This document shows positions 25,179 through 34,067 of a stretch of DNA of 64,000 nucleotides, piece after piece. The stretch lies in assembly GCA_964242925.1 (NCBI GenBank), contig CAXTBW010000007.1, positions 1-64,000 of the forward strand, written 5' to 3'. Both the position numbers and the translations under genes were made by a program. Position 1 is the first letter of the stretch, and every line of letters starts with the position of its first letter. Under the pieces are notes generated by a model. The model ran no database searches. It saw only the letters and a program-made list of their open reading frames with translations, and was not told the DNA's origin. Source of the DNA: LMUY01 sp964242925. GTDB lineage: Bacteria > Pseudomonadota > Alphaproteobacteria > Acetobacterales > Acetobacteraceae.

Positions 25179-27395
25179 TCAAACCTCCAGCCCATGCTCC
25201 CGCGCCCAGGCGGCAATCGGTTCGCGCAGGCTCGCCTCCCCGGTCGCGTTTGCGCGCAAGGCGTCCAGCACCGGGCGGAACGTCGACAGATCGGCCGACC
25301 GCAGCAGGGACTTGGTCGTCAGCAAACCGGAGGCAGGCATCGACAGTGATGTGATGCCGAGCGCCGCGAAGGTCAGCGCCTCCAGCGGGCGGGACGCCGC
25401 CTCGCCGCACACGGACAGCGACACACCGGCCTCGGCGGTCAGCCGCTGCACGTGCTGCAGGATGTCCAGCACGGGGGGCGACAGCATGTCGTAGCGGCCG
25501 GCCAGCAGCGGGCTTCCGCGGTCGGCGGCGAACAGGAACTGCATCAGGTCGTTGGTGCCGATGGAGAGAAACTGGCAGTCCTTCAGCAACGTCGGCAACT
25601 GCCACAACAGGGCTGGGACTTCCAGCATCGTTCCCACATTCAGCAGGCTCGGCGCCGGGCGCACGCGGGCGGCCTCGGCATACAGCAGGGCGCGGGCGGC
25701 GCGGAACTCCGCCACAGTCGCCACCATCGGGAACATCACGGAAAGCGGGCGCCCATTCGCGGCCAGCAGCAGCGCGCGCACCTGCCGCCGCAGCAGCGCG
25801 GGACGATCCAAGGAGATCCGCAACGAGCGCCAGCCCATCGCCGGGTTCTCCTCCTCCGGCGGCGCGGTGTCCGGCAGCAGCTTGTCGCCGCCCAGATCCA
25901 GCGTGCGGAACAGCACCGGGCGTTCGCCGGCCGCGTCCAGCACCCGGCTGTACAGCGCGGCCTGCTCCGCCGTGTCCGCCAGCGCGCCGCGCGCCAGCAT
26001 CGCGATCTCGGTGCGGAACAGGCCGATGCCGGCGGCGCCGACCCCTTCCAGTTGCTCCAGCTCCAGCGCCAGGCCGACGTTCAGCATCAGGCTGAACGGC
26101 GTGCCGTCCGCGGTCACGCTCGGCTCCTTGCGCAGCCTGCCATAGCCCGCGCGGCGCGCCGCCCTTGCCTCCTGCGCGCGCTGGTAGTTGGCGCACACCT
26201 CGGTTTCGGGGCGCAGGATCAGCTCGCCCTCGTCGGCGTCCAGCACCGCCTCGTCGCCCGTCGACATCGCGTCCAGCAGGCCGCGCACGCCGCCGATGGC
26301 GGGCAGCCCCAACGCGCGGGCCAGGATGGCGGCGTGGCCGGCCGGGCTCGCCTCCTCGATCGCCACGCCCGCGATGCCGCAGGCGTGCCATTGCAGCAAC
26401 TGCGCCGGGCCTAGGCGACGCACCACCAGGATCGTCCCCGGCGCCACCGGCCGCGGCGCCAGGCCGCCATCCAGCGCCTGCAGCAACTGCGCCGCCAGGT
26501 CCTCGATGTCGGCCAGCCGCTCGCGCAGGTACGGGTCGGTGATCCGCCGCATCCGATCGCGCAGGTCGCCAGCGACGCGCACCACCGCGGCCTCCGCCGT
26601 CAACCCGCTGTCGATCGCGTCGGTCACCCGCTTGACCCAGCCGTCATCCGCCGCGACCAGCCGCGTCGCCGCCAGCACCTCGCGGGTCTCGTCGCTGGCC
26701 AGCGCGCCTTGCTCGATGAGAGTGTCCAGGCCCTTCCGCATCGCCGCGAGCGCCCGGGTCAGGCGGGCCTGCTCCGCCGCCGTGTCGTTGGCCAGGAAGT
26801 GGCGGGGCCCGGCGCCCAACCCTCCGCCGATCAGCGGGCCGATCGCCAGCCCGGGGGCCAGCGACGTCGCCTCGAACAGCCGCGGCAGGGTGGCGCCCAG
26901 CGCGTCCTCCGCCACCGAGGCGGCGCCGGCGGCGGCCAGCGCCTCGGCCAGCAGCATCGCCACCGTTTCCACCACGTCCACCTCGTCCGGGGCGTAGCGG
27001 CGAGGCGCGCGGTTCTGCACCACGATCACGCCCATGGTGTGCCCGCCGCGCCGCACCGGCACCGCCAGCAGCGAGGCGAACCGGTCCTCCCCGGTTTCCG
27101 GCCGGTAGGCGAAGCCGGGGTGGTTCTGCGCGTCCGGCATGTTCTGCACCTGCGCCGTCGCGGCGGCCAGGCCGACGATGCCCTCGCCCATGCGCAGCTT
27201 GGTGACGCCCACGGCATCCGGGCGCAGGCCGAAGGTGGCGATCAGCTCCAGGATATCGCCTTGCCGCAGCGCGTAGAGCGAGGTGACGTCGGCAAGCAGC
27301 TCGGCGGCCACCAGCCGCACCACGTCGGCCAGCGGCGCGGCGCCGGCCGCCATCATCTCACGCAGGCGGCTCAGCAGTCGCCGCGCGCCGAACAT
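25179..27395 (-). CDS. ptsP: Phosphoenolpyruvate--protein phosphotransferase, nitrogen PTS (EI-Ntr)
   Basis: The 738-residue EI-Ntr has an N-terminal GAF domain (residues about 15-160), then the enzyme I core. The phosphorylated histidine is H354 in PAGHAAILARALG, and the PEP-binding barrel shows GLFRTEIAML, LFRTLDLGGDKLLP and the active cysteine C663 in VCGEAASRP. It passes phosphate from PEP to NPr and on to EIIA-Ntr, regulating nitrogen, potassium and carbon responses. The start ATG 27393-27395 lies two bases after the stop of the preceding oxidoreductase gene, so upstream in-frame codons were left out. Confidence 0.95.
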   Translation of the reverse strand: MFGARRLLSRLREMMAAGAAPLADVVRLVAAELLADVTSLYALRQGDILELIATFGLRPDAVGVTKLRMGEGIVGLAAATAQVQNMPDAQNHPGFAYRPETGEDRFASLLAVPVRRGGHTMGVIVVQNRAPRRYAPDEVDVVETVAMLLAEALAAAGAASVAEDALGATLPRLFEATSLAPGLAIGPLIGGGLGAGPRHFLANDTAAEQARLTRALAAMRKGLDTLIEQGALASDETREVLAATRLVAADDGWVKRVTDAIDSGLTAEAAVVRVAGDLRDRMRRITDPYLRERLADIEDLAAQLLQALDGGLAPRPVAPGTILVVRRLGPAQLLQWHACGIAGVAIEEASPAGHAAILARALGLPAIGGVRGLLDAMSTGDEAVLDADEGELILRPETEVCANYQRAQEARAARRAGYGRLRKEPSVTADGTPFSLMLNVGLALELEQLEGVGAAGIGLFRTEIAMLARGALADTAEQAALYSRVLDAAGERPVLFRTLDLGGDKLLPDTAPPEEENPAMGWRSLRISLDRPALLRRQVRALLLAANGRPLSVMFPMVATVAEFRAARALLYAEAARVRPAPSLLNVGTMLEVPALLWQLPTLLKDCQFLSIGTNDLMQFLFAADRGSPLLAGRYDMLSPPVLDILQHVQRLTAEAGVSLSVCGEAASRPLEALTFAALGITSLSMPASGLLTTKSLLRSADLSTFRPVLDALRANATGEASLREPIAAWAREHGLEV

Positions 27396-27397
27396 CG

Positions 27398-28468
27398 TCA
27401 GTAGGCCGCGAGCAGGGCCGCCCGGCCGCGCTCGGCCAGGGCGCACGCCGCCTGCGCCACGAGTTCCTCGATGATCTCGGCGATCGGCTGCTCGGCCGCA
27501 ACCATGCCGACCGACTGGCCCATCATGACGGAGCCGTGCTCCACGTCGCCGTCGATCACGGCGCGACGCAGCGCCCCGGCCCAGAAATGCTCGATCTCCA
27601 ACTGGGCCGCCTCGCGCGTCAGCTCCCCAGCCTCCAGCCGGCGCACCGTCGCCGCCTGGTGGCGCAGGAACCGCTTGGCCCCCTCGTTGGCCAGGCCGCG
27701 CACCGGGATCACGGGAAACCGCTCGTCCAGCTGCACCGAGGCGGTGGCGTCCCGCGCGCGGGCGTGCACGAACGCCTGCTTGAACCGCGGATGCGCGATC
27801 GACTCAGTGGATGCGGCGAAGCGGGTGCCCAGTTGCGCCCCCGCCGCGCCCATCTCGACGAATCCCAGGATCGCCTCGCCGCGGCCGATCCCGCCGGCCA
27901 CGAACACGGGCACCTCGCGCAGATGCGGCAGGATCTCCTGCGCCAGCACCGTCAGCGACACCGGGCCGATGTGGCCGCCGGCCTCCGAGCCCTCGATGAT
28001 CAGCGCGTCCGCGCCGGAGCGCACCAGCCGCCGGGCCAACACCAGCGCCGGGGCGAAGCAGATCAGCTGCGCGCCGCCATCCTTGACCGCGCGCACCGCC
28101 GACGACGGGGGCAGTCCGCCGGCCAGCACGACGTGACCGACCCGCGCCTCGCGGCACACCCGGATCAGGTCGGCCAGTTGGGGGTGCATGGTGATGAGGT
28201 TGACGCCGAACGGCTGCCCGGTGAGCGCCTGGGTGGCGCCGATCTCCGCCGCCAGCGCGTCGGGCCCCATCGAGCCGCAGGCGATCACGCCGAAACCGCC
28301 CGCGTTGGAGATGGCAGACACCAGGCGCCGCTCGCTCACCCAGCTCATGGCGCCGCCCATGATGGCCACGCGGCTGCCCAGGAACCGCCTCCCGGGCGCC
28401 CAGAGCACATCCAGCTCCGTCCGCGCGCGCAGGAGTTCGGCGTCAGGCGGGGAGATGTCAGGCGGCAT
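27398..28468 (-). CDS. NPD-family FMN oxidoreductase (nitronate monooxygenase-like)
   Basis: The 356-residue protein is in the nitronate monooxygenase/2-nitropropane dioxygenase family, which also contains FabK-like enoyl-ACP reductases. Motifs are GSRVAIMGGAMSWV, ISNAGGFGVIACGSM, HVVLAGGLPPSSAV, IIEGSEAGGHIGPV (flavin-phosphate and catalytic-histidine region) and VFVAGGIGRGEAI. The start overlaps the 3' end of lysC by 11 bases; an ATG nine bases earlier is also possible. Gene order lysC, this gene, ptsP suggests one transcript; the substrate is unknown. Confidence 0.87.
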   Translation of the reverse strand: MPPDISPPDAELLRARTELDVLWAPGRRFLGSRVAIMGGAMSWVSERRLVSAISNAGGFGVIACGSMGPDALAAEIGATQALTGQPFGVNLITMHPQLADLIRVCREARVGHVVLAGGLPPSSAVRAVKDGGAQLICFAPALVLARRLVRSGADALIIEGSEAGGHIGPVSLTVLAQEILPHLREVPVFVAGGIGRGEAILGFVEMGAAGAQLGTRFAASTESIAHPRFKQAFVHARARDATASVQLDERFPVIPVRGLANEGAKRFLRHQAATVRRLEAGELTREAAQLEIEHFWAGALRRAVIDGDVEHGSVMMGQSVGMVAAEQPIAEIIEELVAQAACALAERGRAALLAAY

Positions 28469-29690
28469 CGAGGCCATAGGCGGTGTGCAGCGCCCGCACC
28501 GCCAACTCGGTATACTCGGCGCCGACCAGCACCGAGACCTTGATCTCGCTGGTGGAAATGACCTGGATGTTGATGCCCTTCTCCGCCAGCGTGCGGAACA
28601 TGGTGCTGGCCACCCCGACATGCGACCGCATGCCCACGCCCACAACGCTGATCTTGGCCACGTCCGGGTCCATCAGCAGCTCGGTGAACCCGACGGCGGC
28701 CTGCGACTCCGTTAGCGTCGCGCGCGCCAGCGCCAAGTCGGCCCGGCCGACGGTGAAGGTCAGGTCCGTGGTGCCGTCGGCGGCCATGTTCTGCACGATC
28801 ATGTCGACGTTCACGTTGGCGGCCGTCAACGGGCCGAAGATCGCCGCGGCGATGCCTGGCCGGTCCGGCACGCGCCGCACGGTGACCTTCGCCTCATCGC
28901 GCGAATAGGCGATGCCGGACACGATTTCCTGTTCCACGATCTCGTCCTCGTCCACGACCAGCGATCCGCCCGTGCCTTCCTCCGGCGCGTCCTTGAAGGA
29001 GGACAGCACCTGGACGCGCACGTTCTCCTTCATCGCCAGCTCCACGCTGCGGGTTTGCAGCACGCGGGCGCCAACCGAGGCGAGCTCCAACATTTCCTCG
29101 TAGGCGATCTTATCCAGCTTGCGGGCCCTGGCAACGATTCGCGGATCCGTCGTGTAGATGCCGTCCACGTCGGTGTAGATGTCGCAGCGGTCGGCCTTCA
29201 ACGCCGCCGCCAGCGCCACCGCGGACGTGTCGGACCCGCCGCGCCCCAGCGTGGTCACCCGGTTGTCCGGACCGATGCCCTGGAACCCGGCCACCACGGG
29301 GACCTGCCCGGCCGCCATGCGGGCCAGCAGCAAGGCGCCGTCGATCCGCTCGATCCGCGCCTTGGAGTGCGCGCCGTCGGTGTGCAGCCCGATCTGCCAG
29401 CCGGCCCACGACCGCGCGTCGACCCCGATCTCCTGCAGCGCGATCGCGGTCAGCCCGCTGGTCACCTGCTCGCCGGTCGCCACCACGGCGTCGTACTCGC
29501 GCGCGTCGTGCAGCGGCGCCAGCGACTGGCACCAGGCGACCAGCTGGTTGGTGACCCCGGACATGGCGGACACCACGACCGCCACCTGGTGCCCGGCGTC
29601 GACCTGCCGCTTCACCCGGCGCGCCACGTTGCGGATGCGGTCGAGGTCGGCCACCGAGGTGCCGCCGAATTTCATAACGATGCGCGCCAT
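28458..29690 (-). CDS. lysC: Aspartate kinase
   Basis: The 410-residue enzyme phosphorylates aspartate, the first step toward lysine, threonine, methionine and diaminopimelate. The kinase domain opens with MARIVMKFGGTSVAD and contains TLGRGGSDTSAVALA and DVDGIYTTDPR. Two ACT domains follow (about 265-410: VPDRPGIAAAIFGPL and SHVGVASTMFRTLAEKGIN), so end-product feedback control is expected. ATG 29690 is chosen because the canonical N-terminus begins there and a purine-rich site precedes it. It is divergent from ubiG. Confidence 0.97.
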   Translation of the reverse strand: MARIVMKFGGTSVADLDRIRNVARRVKRQVDAGHQVAVVVSAMSGVTNQLVAWCQSLAPLHDAREYDAVVATGEQVTSGLTAIALQEIGVDARSWAGWQIGLHTDGAHSKARIERIDGALLLARMAAGQVPVVAGFQGIGPDNRVTTLGRGGSDTSAVALAAALKADRCDIYTDVDGIYTTDPRIVARARKLDKIAYEEMLELASVGARVLQTRSVELAMKENVRVQVLSSFKDAPEEGTGGSLVVDEDEIVEQEIVSGIAYSRDEAKVTVRRVPDRPGIAAAIFGPLTAANVNVDMIVQNMAADGTTDLTFTVGRADLALARATLTESQAAVGFTELLMDPDVAKISVVGVGMRSHVGVASTMFRTLAEKGINIQVISTSEIKVSVLVGAEYTELAVRALHTAYGLDAA

Positions 29691-29754
29691 CGAGCTGCCC
29701 TGGTCAGACGGCGGCCGGGTTGCGGCGCACGCCAAGCGCGTTCACATACCGGCC

Positions 29755-30501
29755 ATGACAGCCGCGAACAACCTAGGGGCTGCGCAAGGCAGGGTTTCCA
29801 CGCCCGGCGGGGCCGCCTCGACGGCCGAGATCGCCCGGTTCGACGCGCTTGCCGCGCAGTGGTGGGACCCGGCCGGCCCAATGGCGGCGTTGCACGCGAT
29901 GAACCCGCTGCGGGTCGGCTGGATCACCGCCCGCCTGCCCGCCCCCCGCCTGCCAAGTCAGGGCACGCTGCTGGACGTGGGCTGCGGCGCCGGACTGGCG
30001 AGCGAGGCGCTTGCCCGCCGGGGCTACGCGGTGCTGGGCATCGACGCCGCCGGCCAAGCGCTGGACGCCGCGCGCGCCCATGCGGGGGCGCTGCCGATCG
30101 TGTACCGGCAGGCGACCACGACCGACCTGGTGGCGGAAGGCCGCCGGTTCGACGCCGTGACCGCGCTCGAGGTGATCGAGCACGTGCCCGACCCGGCCGG
30201 CTTCATGCGCGACCTGGCAGCCCTGTTGACGCCTGGCGGCACGCTGGTCGTGTCGACCATCAACCGGTCGGCCCGCTCGCTGGTGGTGGCGAAATGGGGG
30301 GCGGAATACGTGCTGCGGCTGCTGCCGGTGGGCACGCATGACTGGCGTCGGTTCGTGACCCCGAGGGAGCTGGCGAGGCTCGGCCGGGGGGCTGGACTGC
30401 GGGCGGTGGACAGCGCTGGGATGACGTTCGCGCCGCTTCGGCAGCGCTGGGTGCTTACGCGAGACTTGGCGGTCAACTACCTGATGGCGTTCTCGCGCTA
30501 G
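29755..30501 (+). CDS. ubiG: Ubiquinone biosynthesis O-methyltransferase
   Basis: The 248-residue SAM-dependent enzyme carries out the two O-methylations of ubiquinone synthesis. UbiG hallmarks are AEIARFDALAAQWWDPAGPM near the start, HAMNPLRVGWI, the SAM motif LLDVGCGAGLASEALAR, GIDAAGQALDAAR, ALEVIEHVPDP and VVSTINRSARS. The ATG at 29755 lies 64 bases from the divergent lysC start, an arrangement often seen in alphaproteobacteria. Confidence 0.96.
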   Translation: MTAANNLGAAQGRVSTPGGAASTAEIARFDALAAQWWDPAGPMAALHAMNPLRVGWITARLPAPRLPSQGTLLDVGCGAGLASEALARRGYAVLGIDAAGQALDAARAHAGALPIVYRQATTTDLVAEGRRFDAVTALEVIEHVPDPAGFMRDLAALLTPGGTLVVSTINRSARSLVVAKWGAEYVLRLLPVGTHDWRRFVTPRELARLGRGAGLRAVDSAGMTFAPLRQRWVLTRDLAVNYLMAFSR

Positions 30502-30508
30502 CCGCGTC

Positions 30509-30605
30509 CGTCATCGCGAGCGACGCGCGCCAATCCAGGGAGCACACGGCTTGCGCCTGCCAGACTCCCCTGGTTCGCCACGCCGCAAGAGCGGCTCGCG
30601 ATGAC
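30509..30605. repeat. Second repeat family, well-preserved copy
   Basis: The 97-base element is bounded by perfect 12-base inverted repeats, GTCATCGCGAGC at 30510-30521 and GCTCGCGATGAC at 30594-30605, with a second inner pairing around CCAATCCAGGG and CCCCTGG. It occupies the gap between ubiG and the following ABC operon. Elements of this style are common between genes in alphaproteobacteria. Confidence 0.7.
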
Positions 30606-30683
30606 AACGTTGCGTCGTCCCGGCGGCCTTCCAGCATTAGCACGAATATTGCTACGAGTCATTTGAAAGCCGGAGCACCTGAC

Positions 30684-31628
30684 ATGGCCATCACCCGACG
30701 CGCGGCCCTCGCCGGCGTTCTCGCCGCGCCGATCGTCCTGCGCCATGCGCGCGCCGACACCGTGGTCAAATTCGGCACGCTCAAGCTGATCCACGCGATC
30801 ACGCCATATTTCTACCAGCAATTTGCCCCCGCCGGCCTCACTATCCAGGTCATCCCGTTCGAGAGCCCGACCGACGGGAAGGACGCGGTGGTCAGCGGCA
30901 GCGTGGATTTCGGCACGTTCGGCGTCGCCGCGTCGATCTTCGCGGTGTCGGCGCATCAGCCGCTCGTCGTGATCGCGTCCGAGTGCAACAAGGGCATGGC
31001 GATCGTCGCCGGCAAGAACAGCGGCATCAACACCTTGGCGGACTTGAAGGGCAAGCGCGTCGCCATCTGGCCCGGCACCACGCAGGAGGTGTTCATGCTG
31101 GAGCGCATGCGCATGGAGGGCATGTCGATCAAAGACGTCACCCCGGTCCGCGTGTCGTTCAGCGAGATGCACGCCGCCCTGGCCCGCGGCGACGTGGACG
31201 CCTATGTCGGCGCCGAGCCCGGCCCCGGGCTGTCGCTGTCGTCCGGCATCGGCAAGATCGTCGAGTATCCCTATTCGACCCCCATGGGCAGCCTGAACAT
31301 GGTGATCGCCACCACCCGCGACGTGGTGGACAAGAAGCCGGACCTGGCCCGCCAGATCGTCAGCCTGCAACGCCAGGCCAGCACCTTCGCCATGGCGAAC
31401 CCGGACGCGATGGTCGCCATGACGGTGGGCAAGCTGGGCATGCAGAAGGCGGCGGTGGAGGTCGCGGTCGCCAACGTGGACCTCAACTGGCGCATGACGC
31501 CACTGATGATCCAGCAGGCCAAGGCCTATGCCGACCAGATGCTGGCGCTGAAGCAGATACGCGCCCTGCCGGACTTCGCCGCGTTGTTCGACACCCAGTT
31601 CTCCGACCAGGTTGCCGGCTCCGCCTGA
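30684..31628 (+). CDS. ABC transporter substrate-binding protein with Tat-like signal
   Basis: The 314-residue protein starts with MAITRRAALAGVLAAPIV, an N-terminus with a TRRAALAG twin-arginine-like motif and cleavage expected near HARA. The mature part fits NMT1-like periplasmic binding proteins: VVKFGTLKLIHAITPYF, GSVDFGTFGVAASIF and LADLKGKRVAIWPGTTQEVF. CGGAG lies eight bases before ATG 30684. It shares the last base of its stop with the permease start. The ligand is unknown. Confidence 0.88.
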   Translation: MAITRRAALAGVLAAPIVLRHARADTVVKFGTLKLIHAITPYFYQQFAPAGLTIQVIPFESPTDGKDAVVSGSVDFGTFGVAASIFAVSAHQPLVVIASECNKGMAIVAGKNSGINTLADLKGKRVAIWPGTTQEVFMLERMRMEGMSIKDVTPVRVSFSEMHAALARGDVDAYVGAEPGPGLSLSSGIGKIVEYPYSTPMGSLNMVIATTRDVVDKKPDLARQIVSLQRQASTFAMANPDAMVAMTVGKLGMQKAAVEVAVANVDLNWRMTPLMIQQAKAYADQMLALKQIRALPDFAALFDTQFSDQVAGSA

Positions 31629-32452
31629 TGAGCGCCTCAGCCCCCGCGCGGCCGATCAGCCTGGTGCGAAGCCGGGCGCTGCCGGGAGCGCGGCGGCTGC
31701 TCGGGCTGCTGATGCCGGTCGTGCTCGTCGCCGCCTGGTGGTGGGCGACGCGCGGGCGGGAGTTCGGGCTGATCCCATCGCCGGGCGAGGTGGTGACGGC
31801 GCTGCTCGACCTCGCCTTCGGCAGCGACGACAGCGCGTTCAGCGGCAGCCTGGCCGGCCACATCGTCGCCTCGGTGCGGCGGGTGTACGGCGGCTTCGCG
31901 CTGGCCGCGCTGGTGGCTCTCCCGCTCGGCATGCTGATCGGCCGGCTGGCGCTGGCGCGGACGCTATTGGACCCGCTGCTGCAGCTGCTTCGGCCGATCC
32001 CGGTGACGGCGTGGCTGCCGCTGTCGATGATCATCTTCGGGCTGGGCGCGCGCTCGGCGTTCTTCCTGGTGGCGCTCGGCGCATTCTTCCCCATCCTGGT
32101 CAACACCATCTTCGCCGTGCGCAGCGTGGAGCCGCGCCTGTTCGAGGCGGCGTCGATGCTCGGCGTGTCGTCCACCAGGATGTTCCCGACCGTCGTGCTC
32201 CCCGCCTCGCTGCCGGGCATCTTCACCGGGCTGCGGCTCGGTTTGGGGTTCGCCTGGGTGGTGATCGTGGTGGGAGAGATGACGGGGGTGCAGACCGGGC
32301 TGGGCGCCATGATCATGGACGCGCGGCAGCTCTCGCGCACCGACATCGTGGTCGCGGGCATGGCGGTGATCGGCACGCTGGGTTTCGTGTCCGACTGGGC
32401 CGTGGTGGCGCTCGGCCGCCGCCTGCTGCGCTGGAACCCGACCAATGGCTGA
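31628..32452 (+). CDS. ABC transporter permease
   Basis: The 274-residue membrane protein has about six hydrophobic segments and the SsuC/TauC-type signature loop EPRLFEAASMLGVSSTRMFP followed by TVVLPASLPGIFTGLRLGLG. It presumably forms a homodimer, because only one permease gene is present in this operon. Start and stop overlap both neighbours (ATGA with the binding-protein gene, eight bases with the ATPase gene). Confidence 0.92.
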   Translation: MSASAPARPISLVRSRALPGARRLLGLLMPVVLVAAWWWATRGREFGLIPSPGEVVTALLDLAFGSDDSAFSGSLAGHIVASVRRVYGGFALAALVALPLGMLIGRLALARTLLDPLLQLLRPIPVTAWLPLSMIIFGLGARSAFFLVALGAFFPILVNTIFAVRSVEPRLFEAASMLGVSSTRMFPTVVLPASLPGIFTGLRLGLGFAWVVIVVGEMTGVQTGLGAMIMDARQLSRTDIVVAGMAVIGTLGFVSDWAVVALGRRLLRWNPTNG

Positions 32453-33206
32453 ACCAATCCTCCGGGTCGAGGCGCTGGGCAAACGCTACGGCGTGGTCGA
32501 GGCGCTGCGCGGCGCGGACCTGACCGTCGCGCGCGGCGAGTTCATCTGCCTGCTGGGCGCTTCCGGCTGCGGCAAGTCCACGCTGTTGCGCATCGTCGCC
32601 GGGTTCGAGCCGCCCAGCGCCGGGCGGGTGACGGTGGCGGGCAAGCCGGTGACCGGGCCGGGGCCGAACCGCGGCATGGTGTTCCAGGATTACGGCCTGT
32701 TCCCCTGGCTGACGGTGCGGCAGAACGTCGGCTTCGGCCCGCGCGCCCGCGGCCTGCCCCGCGACGAAGTGGCTCGCATCGCCGACCAGTTCGTCGCCAC
32801 CGTCGGCCTGCAGCGCTTCGCAAGCGCCTATCCGCACCAGCTGTCCGGCGGCATGAAGCAGCGCGTGGCGATCGCGCGGGTGCTGGCGAACCAGGCCGAG
32901 CTGCTGCTGATGGACGAACCGTTCGGCGCGCTGGACGCCATGACCCGCGAGCGGCTGCAGGACGAGCTGCTGGGCATCTGGGCCGCGCAGACGCTGACGG
33001 TGCTGTTCGTGACCCACGCCATCGAGGAGGCGATCCTGCTGGCCGACCGGGTGATCGTGATGTCGCCGGGCCCCGGCCACATCGTTGCCGACATCCCCAT
33101 CACGCTGCCGCGCCGCCGCGACGTCGCCTCCCCCGAATTCAATGAGGTGCGCCGTTCGCTCGGGGCGTTGCTGCATTCGGACCACCAACGGCAGGAGGCG
33201 GCATGA
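32445..33206 (+). CDS. ABC transporter ATP-binding protein
   Basis: The 253-residue ATPase contains Walker A GASGCGKST (residues 38-46), Q-loop MVFQDYGLFPWL, signature LSGGMKQR (about 132), Walker B LLLMDEPFGALD (about 152) and H-loop LFVTHAIEEA. It is of the SsuB/TauB/NrtD type and powers the importer encoded by the two genes before it. The stop overlaps the start of the hydrolase gene that follows. Confidence 0.95.
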   Translation: MAEPILRVEALGKRYGVVEALRGADLTVARGEFICLLGASGCGKSTLLRIVAGFEPPSAGRVTVAGKPVTGPGPNRGMVFQDYGLFPWLTVRQNVGFGPRARGLPRDEVARIADQFVATVGLQRFASAYPHQLSGGMKQRVAIARVLANQAELLLMDEPFGALDAMTRERLQDELLGIWAAQTLTVLFVTHAIEEAILLADRVIVMSPGPGHIVADIPITLPRRRDVASPEFNEVRRSLGALLHSDHQRQEAA

Positions 33207-34021
33207 ATCACTGGGGCGCGATGAGTCGGGCGGAGCGCGATGCCGCCTACAACAACACCGCAGCCGTCGCCGACAGCGCGGCGCTGAACGCGGCCCGCAC
33301 CGCCGCCTCCGCCGCCTGCCGCGCCGCCTGGCCCGGCTCGCTGGACGTGCCCTACGGCGCGGGCGAGCGCCAACGGTGGGACATCTTCCCGGCCGCCGAT
33401 CCGGCCGCGCCGTGCTTCGTGTTCATCCACGGCGGCTACTGGCAGCGCAATCGGCGGGAGGACTTCTGCTGCCTCGGCGAGGGTCTGCGCGCGCATGGCT
33501 GGTCCGTGGCGCTGCCCGGTTACACCCTGGCGCCCGAGGCCACGATGACCGAGATCTGCGCGGAAATCACCGCCGCGCTGGACTGGCTGGCCGCGCAGGG
33601 CGCCGAGCACGGGATCGCCGGCCCGGTGCTGCTGTCCGGCTGGTCCGCCGGGGGGCATCTTACGGCGATGGCGCTCGGTCACGACCGGGTGGCGGCGGGG
33701 CTGGCCATCTCCGGCATCTACGAGTTGGGGCCGGTGCGCGACACCTACCTGAACGACGCGCTGCGCCTGTCGGACGTGGAGGTCGCCGCGCTGTCGCCGC
33801 TGCGCCTGCCGCCCGTGCGCAAGACGCTGGCGATCACCTACGGCACCGCGGAGTTGCCGCCGCTAGTGGCCGACAGCCGGGCGCTGCATGCGCTGCGGTC
33901 CGCCGCCCATTTGCCTGGCGCGCTGGTCCCTGCGGCGGGGGCCGATCATTTCACCATCGTGGAGCAGCTGCGCCATTCCGACGGCCTCCTGGTCCGCGCC
34001 GCCCTCGAGGCGCTTCGCTAG
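33203..34021 (+). CDS. Alpha/beta hydrolase, arylformamidase-like
   Basis: The 272-residue protein has the alpha/beta hydrolase fold with HGGYW (oxyanion region, about residue 75), nucleophile serine in GWSAGGH and a C-terminal histidine in GADHFTIVE. HGGYW and the N-terminal MSRAERDAAYNNTAAV layout recall kynurenine formamidase-like and N-formyl hydrolases. The gene is joined by a 4-base overlap to the ABC importer, so it probably hydrolyses the imported compound in the cytoplasm. The substrate is unknown; a formamide or ester is the best guess from family and context. Confidence 0.8.
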   Translation: MNHWGAMSRAERDAAYNNTAAVADSAALNAARTAASAACRAAWPGSLDVPYGAGERQRWDIFPAADPAAPCFVFIHGGYWQRNRREDFCCLGEGLRAHGWSVALPGYTLAPEATMTEICAEITAALDWLAAQGAEHGIAGPVLLSGWSAGGHLTAMALGHDRVAAGLAISGIYELGPVRDTYLNDALRLSDVEVAALSPLRLPPVRKTLAITYGTAELPPLVADSRALHALRSAAHLPGALVPAAGADHFTIVEQLRHSDGLLVRAALEALR

Positions 34022-34067
34022 CCGTTCTTCAAAGCCCGCTCCCGTGGCAGGCGAGGGAGTAGGAAGG

